Origin: a virus
Virus record (IMG/VR): IMGVR_UViG_3300044843_000696
Location: 1-25,590 of that record
Length of the DNA stretch: 25,590 nt
Reading direction: 5' to 3' (one strand)
In this document: one piece after another, positions 16,275 to 24,200 of the stretch
Numbering within the stretch: position 1 is the first letter of the stretch
Layout of the letters: each line of letters opens with the position of its first letter
Translations under genes and position numbers: made by a program
Notes under the pieces: generated by a model
Databases searched by the model: none
Told to the model about the DNA's origin: nothing
What the model saw: the letters and a program-made list of their open reading frames with translations, nothing else

Positions 16275-16835
16275 ATGGCTTCTATTAATGATAATATAGA
16301 GAATTGGGCTAGTATTAGTGGCGGACATCAGTTTATTAAAAATGACATAGTAAAATATCATGGTTATTTTTGGTATGCATTAAAAGACCATGTAAAAAGT
16401 TCAAGTCCAGGTTCTCCTGATGAACCAGATACAGGATCAGGATCAGAGTATTGGGGCGGAGTAATTACTTTACAAAATAATAAAAAAATACCATTTTTTA
16501 TATGGATTGCATCTTATACATCAACAGTTCAGCATAAACCATTAGTTACAACTATAAGATTTGGAAATGGATATGAACAAAGAATTAGTAAAAGCTTTAA
16601 TCCAGATCTAAAAGTTTTACAATTTAATTTTGATCAAAGAACAGAACATGAAGCCAGAGCAATTGTTCACTTTCTTAAAGAAAAGGGTGGAACAAAATCT
16701 TTCGCATTTAACCCTCCTGGAATTTACGCGGACACAACATATAAAACTAGATTTGTTTGCAGAGAGTGGGAATCTAATTTTACATTTAAAGAAAATTATT
16801 CAATACGAGCAAAAATTGAAGAAATTGCAGGTTAA
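16275..16835 (+). CDS. M: Minor tail protein gpM with N-terminal CBM5/12-like module
   Basis: 186 residues, against about 109 in lambda gpM. Residues ~72-186 match gpM: IPFFIWIAS, then VTTIRFGNGYEQRISKSFNP (lambda-type RFGDGYxQR), then HFLKEKGGTKSFAFNPP and a final CREWESNF. gpM joins the tape-measure end to the tail tip with gpL and gpJ. Residues 11-60 are an extra module with the pattern of chitin-binding family 5/12 (W...DIVKYHGYFWYALKDH...P...YW). The gene opens the tail-tip operon and lies 5 nt before gpL. The gpM call is firm; the sugar-binding role of the extra module is inferred. Confidence 0.88.
   Translation: MASINDNIENWASISGGHQFIKNDIVKYHGYFWYALKDHVKSSSPGSPDEPDTGSGSEYWGGVITLQNNKKIPFFIWIASYTSTVQHKPLVTTIRFGNGYEQRISKSFNPDLKVLQFNFDQRTEHEARAIVHFLKEKGGTKSFAFNPPGIYADTTYKTRFVCREWESNFTFKENYSIRAKIEEIAG
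16305..16454 (+). other. CBM5/12-like module at gpM N-terminus (residues 11-60)
   Basis: NWASISGG, then DIVKYHGYFWYALKDH, then a Pro/Gly/Ser stretch ending EYW. The bracketing Trp residues and the aromatic VxYxGxxWxA core are typical of CBM5/12 modules, which bind chitin or related glycans through exposed aromatics. Confidence 0.65.
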
Positions 16836-16840
16836 AAAAA

Positions 16841-19156
16841 ATGAGTCAACAAGCTAGCGAATATTTCCTATCTGCGTTAGAGGCTCAAAGATCGATCAAT
16901 ACTCATATTCATGAAGTCGAGCCTACAACTCCAATTATGTTATATGAAATCAATTTAAATGAAATTAAACCAGCTACAATTACATATCCAACTGTTAATG
17001 GACCAATAAGAGATGGTGTTCTAAGAATTCATAATGATTTTAATTTATTTAATATAAATCGAGGTATTATAAAATGGAAAGGCAATTATTATTTTCCATT
17101 TCCAGTTTTTGGTGAACAATTTGATATCACTTCAAATGGTACAATTCCAACGCCAAAAGTAAAATTTTCAAGTCAGTTTTTAGATGATGAATATAATTCT
17201 TTCTATAAATATATTCGTATGCAAATTAATGAACTTAAAGATATTGTTGGGGCAAGAGTCACAAGGAGAAAAACTTTTGTTAGATATCTAAGTCCAGATA
17301 ATTTTGCTGGAAATGTAAATCCATTTAATGAATTTAGTCAAGCTCCTTGGGCTTCAAGAGATGGAGATACATTAACCGTAAGAGCAAATAGCCCTATACC
17401 TCCTCCAACAGACATGTCAAAATGGTTAATATATTATCCAAAACCTAATTATGGCTCAAGAAATAAAATTTTTACATCAATATCTACTGATGATAGATTA
17501 AGAACTTTAGGAATTCAATTACAACAACAGAATTATTCGATAGAATCAACAGATTTTTTTAGTTTGTTAACAAACGAAAATATAGAACTATCTAATTTAT
17601 TAGATAATTATTTTTCTGTAAATGTATTTGCTATATCAGGAAATTCTTCAAATTATTCCACTATTATTCCTGACTATAAAAACGAATTCACGCTTTTAAA
17701 TGAAACAGGAAAATTAAAATTAGTTTGTAGTTCTTTGAATATAGATTCAAATACAGGAATAACTGGACAATTAATTCCATATAATTTAACTTTTTCTGAG
17801 AATAGTGGTAATATAGTTAGTTTTATATCTATAAAATCAAATGTAGACAGTATTGGAGTAAATACAAATTATTATATTAAAGATCAATATAATACTGGAA
17901 TTAATGTAATATTTTCTAGTGGTTTAGATGGTAATTTTGATTTGAATTATTTAAGTTTAAAAACTGGATATTATACTGGAATTAATCCATACTCCAAGGA
18001 GCAAATAAAATTAGCAGCATTAAGAATAGAAAAAAATTTTTCAACAAGTACTTCGGGCGACTTAAATATAAACTTTCCATTTTCATTCTCTAATGTTCCT
18101 AAAGTTTTATTTAATGCATGGTCTGAATCAGGATTTATTTTTGATAAATATATACAAAATATTACTTCAACTGGGCTTACAATTACTGCAACAAATACTG
18201 GATTAGAATCTTTTGATCTTGGGGTTCAAAAATTTAATATTATTGCTACAGACTATATTTATGAAGATGCTACGCCAACTGGAGCAACTCAGATTTTTTC
18301 TTCACAAGCTAACTTAGCTATTGAATACAAAGACCAAATGATAACTCAAAATATTGAAAATTATGAAACAGAATTGACTCCAGATATTTTTTATATAGAT
18401 AGAAAAGTACAAGAAGATTCTACTAATGTTGTTTATGAATTATCATCCCTACTTGATGTTGAGGGTGTAAAATTACCTTCACGAATTTTGTTGTCTAAAA
18501 ATTGTCCATTTACATATAGAGGAGAAGGGTGCATATATGAATATTCAAATAGAATAACCTCTATACATTCTGGAATTTATGGAGAAGTTTCTCTTGATTG
18601 CTCTCCAACAGATGATGTCGTTACGAATAAAAACTTATCATATTCCCAAATGGTGATGGGATTACAATCTGCACCACCAGTTGCAGATGCGAATGATAAT
18701 CCATTTACTGGAGCTATAAATCAAACTAATTGGATCGATAAAGGAGCATGGAATCAAAATATAATTTATACAAAAAATAATTTTGTTTTTATTGAAAAAA
18801 ATGATATTAAATATTATTTTGTCTGCACTCAAGATCATACAGCTAACGCAATTAATGCGCCACCTAATCAAAATTATTGGTTATCAGACACATGTTCAAA
18901 AACTCTAAATGGTTGCAGATTAAGATGGAAAGAAAATCCTAATTTTCAACAAAAAACATTTTCTGGTAGCTATAATTATAGCGCATATTCTACTGCAGTT
19001 GGACAGAATGTTGAAATCATAGATAATTTAATTGCTTATAATATACAATCTCCAAAAGATGCGAATGGAAATCAATTAATTGGTCTATTACCATTTGGAG
19101 GTTTTCCATCTGTAGAAGGAAAATATCAAAGTCAGCAAGGACCACAATCTTCATGA
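16841..19156 (+). CDS. L: Minor tail protein gpL (Fe-S tail-tip protein), greatly enlarged
   Basis: 771 residues, against about 232 in lambda gpL. The core is in pieces: LYEINLNEI...GPIRDGVLRIHNDFNL and GARVTRRKTFVRYL (~33-150), DIFYIDRKVQEDS...LSSLLDVEGVKLPSRILL (~515-552), then the cysteine-rich end. Four cysteines C555, C564, C685 and C692 give C-x8-C and C-x6-C (CSKTLNGCRLRW), the same pair spacing as the 4Fe-4S ligands of lambda gpL as I recall them. Insert 1 (~155-505) is Asn/Thr/Gly-rich beta sequence ending in a segment like H-type-lectin or fibre-tip units (FPFSFSNVPKVLFNAWS...FNIIATDY). Insert 2 (~570-684) holds a CBM5/12-like module. The last 4 nt overlap gpK (ATGA). A weak GCAGG precedes the ATG. 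gpL is a central ring or hub part of the tail tip. Confidence 0.9.
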   Translation: MSQQASEYFLSALEAQRSINTHIHEVEPTTPIMLYEINLNEIKPATITYPTVNGPIRDGVLRIHNDFNLFNINRGIIKWKGNYYFPFPVFGEQFDITSNGTIPTPKVKFSSQFLDDEYNSFYKYIRMQINELKDIVGARVTRRKTFVRYLSPDNFAGNVNPFNEFSQAPWASRDGDTLTVRANSPIPPPTDMSKWLIYYPKPNYGSRNKIFTSISTDDRLRTLGIQLQQQNYSIESTDFFSLLTNENIELSNLLDNYFSVNVFAISGNSSNYSTIIPDYKNEFTLLNETGKLKLVCSSLNIDSNTGITGQLIPYNLTFSENSGNIVSFISIKSNVDSIGVNTNYYIKDQYNTGINVIFSSGLDGNFDLNYLSLKTGYYTGINPYSKEQIKLAALRIEKNFSTSTSGDLNINFPFSFSNVPKVLFNAWSESGFIFDKYIQNITSTGLTITATNTGLESFDLGVQKFNIIATDYIYEDATPTGATQIFSSQANLAIEYKDQMITQNIENYETELTPDIFYIDRKVQEDSTNVVYELSSLLDVEGVKLPSRILLSKNCPFTYRGEGCIYEYSNRITSIHSGIYGEVSLDCSPTDDVVTNKNLSYSQMVMGLQSAPPVADANDNPFTGAINQTNWIDKGAWNQNIIYTKNNFVFIEKNDIKYYFVCTQDHTANAINAPPNQNYWLSDTCSKTLNGCRLRWKENPNFQQKTFSGSYNYSAYSTAVGQNVEIIDNLIAYNIQSPKDANGNQLIGLLPFGGFPSVEGKYQSQQGPQSS
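18731..18880 (+). other. CBM5/12-like module inside gpL (residues 631-680)
   Basis: NWIDKGAWNQNIIYTKNNFV, then IKYYFVCTQDHTA, then PPNQNYW. It shares the bracketing Trp, the Y...N(N/D)xV...YY.....H core and the Pro-x-x-W ending with the modules in gpM and the giant fibre. It sits between the second and third Fe-S cysteines, a position that has only about 22 residues in lambda gpL. Confidence 0.6.
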
Positions 19157-19899
19157 ACCTAGAGTTTAACCTTCAACTTAAAGAAAAGATTAAGAATGAA
19201 AGTATTAAAAAATATCCACAAGAAGTTTGTGGTTTTATCTATTTTGACCAAAATACATATAAATTTGATATTTATCCATGTAAAAATACAGCAAATCAAA
19301 AAAACAATAATTTTTTAATCTCTCCTCAAGAATATTTATCATGCACTTTATTAGGGAAAATTACAGCATGCTATCATTCTCATTCTAATGATAATTTAGA
19401 ATTTAGCGAAATGGATAAAGAGAATAGTAACAAATATAATATACATTATATACTTTATAATGTTAAATATGATGAATTTAAATTTTATAGTCCAAATTCT
19501 GAGAAGAACCCCTATATTGGAAGACCATTTATGTTAGGTAGATCAGATTGTTTTACATTAATGCAAGAGTACGCTTTAAAAGAAGAGAATGTTAAGATTA
19601 ATTTTCCAAAGATAAATTCTTATCCAAGATCATTAAAAGATATTAAAAGTTTATATGAAAATAATTTTATAGAACAAGGTTTTGTTAAATTAGATAAGGA
19701 TACTCCTTTGAAAAAATCAGATGGATTAATGATGCTTTTTCCCAGTGTTTCAGAAGAATATCCAACTCATGCGGCTGTTTTTCTAGGTAATAATTTAATC
19801 CTACATCAACCTTATAATTCTTTTTCTTGTGTAAATTTATATGATAGCTTTTATAAGAAACATACAAGTTATGTTTTAAGGCATAGGAGCAAACTATAA
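19153..19899 (+). CDS. K: Tail assembly peptidase gpK (JAMM/MPN + NlpC/P60)
   Basis: 248 residues, the usual gpK length and domain order. The N-terminal JAMM metalloprotease domain has Glu24 (PQEVCG) and the intact zinc motif H75-S-H77-x7-S85-x2-D88 (HSHSNDNLEFSEMD). The C-terminal NlpC/P60 cysteine peptidase domain has Cys133 (GRSDCFTLM), His206 (THAAVFLGN) and His218 (LHQP), a complete Cys-His-His set. Such proteins are needed for tail-tip assembly and may cleave either a tail protein or peptidoglycan. The start overlaps gpL by ATGA and the stop overlaps the gpI start (TAATG). Both active sites look functional. With self-processing domains in the next two genes, this operon carries four potential proteolytic centres. 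Confidence 0.93.
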   Translation: MNLEFNLQLKEKIKNESIKKYPQEVCGFIYFDQNTYKFDIYPCKNTANQKNNNFLISPQEYLSCTLLGKITACYHSHSNDNLEFSEMDKENSNKYNIHYILYNVKYDEFKFYSPNSEKNPYIGRPFMLGRSDCFTLMQEYALKEENVKINFPKINSYPRSLKDIKSLYENNFIEQGFVKLDKDTPLKKSDGLMMLFPSVSEEYPTHAAVFLGNNLILHQPYNSFSCVNLYDSFYKKHTSYVLRHRSKL

Positions 19900-21212
19900 T
19901 GGTTAAGGTTAATCTACATGGTTATTTGGGTGAAGAATTAGGTTCAGAATGGAACCTAGAAGTTTCAAGCGTTGCCGAGGCTTTTAGAGCAATAGAAGCT
20001 AATACTCAAAAATTTACTAAACTACTTATTGAGCAAGCAGAGAAGAATGCTAAATACGAAATTTTAATAAATAATCGTCCAGTTTGGGTTCCAAAACCAG
20101 AAAAACTACCTCAAGAATTAAAAGATTTAAAAAGAGAGCATTTTGAAATATTGAATAAATCAGAAATTGTTATGAATTTCGGAAAAGAATTGAAAACAAT
20201 CGATGTTGTTCCAATTTTAGAAGGTGCTGGTGGAGGCGGAGGTGGTGGAGGTGGTGGAGGATGTTTTCCATCTGGAACAAGAATATCTACGCCTAATGGT
20301 TTATCAAATATTGAAGATCTAAAAGAAGGAGATAAGATTTTATCTTTTGATAAAGATGGGAAAATTCACGAAGATATAATAGAAAAAACTTTTTCACATG
20401 AATCTAATAAGATTCTAAAAGTTACTTTATGGGGTGGAAAAATTATAAAAGCTACTCCAAACCATTGGTTTTTAAATGAATATAATAGATTTGCGCCTCT
20501 TGAAAAATTTCAAATTGGAGATGTATTAATTCATGAAAGCGGAGATGTTCTTCCAATAGAAAATATAGAAGAAATAGGTTTCGAAAAAACTTATAATTTT
20601 CATGTTAAAGAATATCATACCTATATTGCAGATGAAATAAGAGTACATAATGGAGGAGGTGGTAAAGCTGGTGGAGGAAAGGGAGGAATGGGTGGTGGAG
20701 TTAAAGGTATCTTTGCTATATTTTTAGGTATTTTATTATCACCTATAACTGGTGGAGGATCTCTTGGTCTATTAGGAGCTTTACTTCCAGCTATAGTTGG
20801 TTTAATCTCTCTAGGAGTCTCAATGTTGTTAATGAAACCACCACCAATGGTAAGTCCACAACAAATCGCTAATCCTTCTGCAGATTTTGAAGCTTCGCCT
20901 GATAGTGGTGGAGGTGAACCTTCTTATACTTTTAATGGACCAGTCAATACGGTAGGAGAAGGTGGTCCAATTCCAATAGGTTATGGAAGATTAATTGTAG
21001 GAAGTCATCAAGTATTTAGTTCTTATGATCAATTATATCGTATACAGTCTAGAGCTAATAAATATGATAGTGCAGGTAAACCTCCAGAGGATGCAGGACA
21101 ACAAAACTATCCAACTAAAAGTTATTACTTTACTCATTATGGTACGGCCATAGATATTCAAGATGTACAAGGAAACTCCTTGTCAGATTCTTCATTAAAC
21201 GCAGGAAATTAA
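19899..21212 (+). CDS. I: Tail assembly protein gpI with embedded Hint (intein-like) domain
   Basis: 437 residues, about twice lambda gpI. Residues 1-108 are the gpI N-terminal ubiquitin-like domain (VKVNLHGYLGEELG, VSSVAEAFRAIEANT, YEILINNRPV). An 11-Gly run (111-121) leads into the Hint domain (Cys122-Asn251), followed by a second Gly-rich run (252-270), a strongly hydrophobic stretch of one or two membrane-like helices (~271-315), and the gpI C-terminal domain (FNGPVNTVGEGGPIPIGYGR, LIVGS; ~345-376). Without the Hint domain it would be an ordinary gpI with a continuous Gly-rich linker. The start has AGGAG upstream and overlaps the gpK stop; gpJ begins 1 nt after the stop. In lambda gpI is needed for tip assembly but is reported absent from finished virions, so processing here is plausible. 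Confidence 0.9.
   Translation: MVKVNLHGYLGEELGSEWNLEVSSVAEAFRAIEANTQKFTKLLIEQAEKNAKYEILINNRPVWVPKPEKLPQELKDLKREHFEILNKSEIVMNFGKELKTIDVVPILEGAGGGGGGGGGGGCFPSGTRISTPNGLSNIEDLKEGDKILSFDKDGKIHEDIIEKTFSHESNKILKVTLWGGKIIKATPNHWFLNEYNRFAPLEKFQIGDVLIHESGDVLPIENIEEIGFEKTYNFHVKEYHTYIADEIRVHNGGGGKAGGGKGGMGGGVKGIFAIFLGILLSPITGGGSLGLLGALLPAIVGLISLGVSMLLMKPPPMVSPQQIANPSADFEASPDSGGGEPSYTFNGPVNTVGEGGPIPIGYGRLIVGSHQVFSSYDQLYRIQSRANKYDSAGKPPEDAGQQNYPTKSYYFTHYGTAIDIQDVQGNSLSDSSLNAGN
20262..20651 (+). other. Hint / BIL-like autoprocessing domain in gpI (residues 122-251)
   Basis: 130 residues with all splicing blocks and no endonuclease. Block A: CFPSGTRISTPNG with Cys1, then LKEGDKILSFD. Block B: KATPNHWF with Thr186 and His189 (TxxH). 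Blocks F and G: YNFHVKEYHTYIADEIRVHN with His250 and Asn251. The residue after Asn is Gly, not Cys/Ser/Thr, so canonical splicing is unlikely; N- and C-terminal cleavage, as in bacterial intein-like (BIL type A) domains, is expected. Confidence 0.88.
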
Positions 21213-21213
21213 T

Positions 21214-24200
21214 ATGGCTAAAAAATGTAAAGATTGCGATCCAAATAAATATATTGAAGGACTTGCATATCGCGGAGAAAATGGAGTATCTTTTGATAAT
21301 TTTAATAATTATAACGATATTGGACAACCATATGATGCTAATAATGAGCCTACCACAGATATGCTCGCAAATGTTGATGACATGCTTGATGCTTATAATC
21401 CAATATTTTCTCCTGGTTCATTAAGGTCTTGGCCAGTGTCTCAAAATAATGCGATAAAAATTAATGGAATTGATAATAGTCGAGGATTTTGGTTCGTTTG
21501 GAGTTTAACAGATGGGTTAATTATGTATGGAAGCCCAGGAGTTGGTATAACTCCAGCATCAATAACTGCGGCTTATCAAAATTTTATAAATAAAACCGTA
21601 TCAAATGCAACGGTTTTATCGGCGATAAAAAATGAACCATTTATAACACAATTTCAAACAGATACATTACCATCTTATTTTACATTTAATGGTTTCAGTT
21701 CTATTGCAGAAACGAATTCAAATGATCCTATTAGATTTTCTGATGTATATGATGTTAGTTATTCTCAAAATGGTAATGAAGTTAGCGTGACTTATAGTAA
21801 CCATGGTTTAATTGTAGGAGACAGAATTTATGTTATTTTTTCAAGCGGAAGTAATCTTGGATTAAAAACTTATGGAACAGTTAATTATGTTAGTGGAGAT
21901 TTATTTAGATTTACTTATGCAACAAGATCGGTAACTACTAGTGGATTTGCACAATTATATACATATAATATCACAAAAAATAAAAATTTCATAAAAAATA
22001 AGATTAATATCGTTGGGTATGATACAGGTTATATTACTACTCATGTACGTGGTAGCAAAGTAGTCAATGTAGGTACAAGAAACAAACCAGTTTATGAAAC
22101 AGAAACATTTAAATCAACAAGAAGTATTACTATAAAATGTCAAAGTAGTGATATTCAAGATCCAATGTATGTTACTAGTGCGCCAACAATAAGTTTATTT
22201 AAAGGGCAGTCTATTAGTTATACTATAACAACGAATTTAATATCTTCAAGTCAATTTAGTGTTTACGTACCACCAAAAACAAAAGATTTACTTCAATATT
22301 TAAATTTATCTTTTAATCATCAAACAAAAACTATATCTGGTACAGTTTCTAATAGTATTAAAGATCAGATAGAAATACAAAATCTATTATTTACTATTCG
22401 TGGCCCAGATTTTGATTCTGGAAACCAGAAAGAATTTAATCTAAGTGCTATAGTTGGGAAACAAGCAACTACTGGCCCATTACCAACTATTTCTGCATTT
22501 ACTTATGGTGGTTCAGTTGGAGATAAATTCAGCAATTCAATACGCGGATTAAATGGAAAACAAAGGATCATAGCAATATCTTCTTTACCTGATGGACTTT
22601 CTTATAACGCTACAAAAAATGTAATATCAGGAACAGTTAAACATGCTGGAATTTTTTACGCATATGCAAGCGCTTCTAATGATAGAGGAACAACATCAAA
22701 AGTAACTTTAACTTTTAATTTTACAGATTATATTGAAAGAAATCCAAATGAAGGAGCTTCTTTTCCTTCTACAATTAATTTACCTCAAGGAAACTTTGAT
22801 ATTATAAAAAATAATAAATTTATTATAAAATCTTTAATTAGTAGTCGAACATCTATATTTTCTCCAAATTTAGGCGATTTTATTAAATATAAGAAAATTA
22901 ACAAGAATGAATTTGACAAAATCCGTAAGGATGGATATCCTGACGGGATTCAATTAGAAGGATTGCAAATCAACTATGACTCAACGAATGCTAATTTTTT
23001 AACTTTTATTCCTGGTAATAGTAAAGATGCAGAAACGTGTCTTTGGATATCAGTAGAAAATATACGTAATCCTGCTCGTGAATTTAGAAATATAATTGGT
23101 ACAATAGACATTAATGGCACATACGATGTTGATTTTGCATCTGCTGGGCTTGTAGATGGTATAGGTAACGCTTGTTATCCACCAGATAGTACAAATGGAC
23201 CAGTTTCAAAACCTTATTCACAGAATATAGATGTAACGTCTGGCGGTAATACTAAAACTGGTATAAGTGCTGATCCAGCTCAAAATGTTCCAATTATATC
23301 TATGAGTCCATCAACAGTAGAGCATCAAGTGGTATTTGATTCTGGCCCTAGTTTTGACACAACTTCTGAATTTGCAAACCAAAGATTACCTAAAAGCAAG
23401 CTTTTAGCTTACCCAAATGGAATTCCAAATGCAAATGGAACATATACTTATTATGTAAGATTTACAGATAGTTGTGCGTTTAATTATATCTTTACAAGAT
23501 TTACAATGTATATTGGAGTAACTCTTGCCCCAAGAGCTGGAGACGTTTATTCTTGCGTCTTCAAAGGAACATGTTTTGCAAAAGGAACAAAAGTAAAAAC
23601 TCCAAAAGGCGACATCGAAATTGAAAAAATTAAAGTAGATGATGAAGTTTTAGCTTTTGATGAAAATGAGGATATTCATATTTCAAAAGTTATAGATTTT
23701 ATAGATCATAATAAGGAACCTCAACCTATATATCAAATAGAATTAGAAGATGGTACAATTATCAAATCTACATTAAGTCATCAATTCCTAGTAAATGGAG
23801 AATTTAAATTCCTAAACGATATTGAAGTGGGTGAGAATTTAACATCTTTCGATAAGAAAAAGCTACAGATTAAAAGTAAAAAATATATTGGCATGGATGT
23901 TGTTTACAATTTAGAAGTAGACAAATATCATACTTATATCGCTGAAAATATATTTGTTCATAATGGCCGTGGACCTGGAATAAAGATAGGAACTGTAGAA
24001 TGCAGCAGAAAAGGTGGGTGTCGAATTTATACTTCAAGAGGATGGCAAACAAAACGTGCATATAATTATTCAGAGAACGTTACTTTAACTTCATCTTCTA
24101 TCCCAGCAAATTGTACTACTCTTGTTAGTCAAGCTGCTGCAACTTCAACCATAATTAATTATGGTTATCAATATAGAAATAGCCTTCTTGAATCAAAAGA

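Noticed and set aside
16630-16857. 75-codon + strand frame overlapping the end of gpM
   Set aside because: Lies within gpM and across the gpL start in another frame; gpM and gpL are strongly supported by motifs.
20262-20651. Canonical self-splicing intein in gpI
   Set aside because: The residue after the terminal Asn is Gly rather than Cys, Ser or Thr, so standard splicing chemistry lacks its second nucleophile; there is also no homing endonuclease. BIL/Hint-type cleavage is the better reading. The same applies to 23572-23964 in gpJ.
23870-24061. Minus-strand open frames within gpJ (also 21130-21327 and 24819-25055)
   Set aside because: Antisense to a continuous gpJ frame with clear Hint and gpJ motifs; no independent support.
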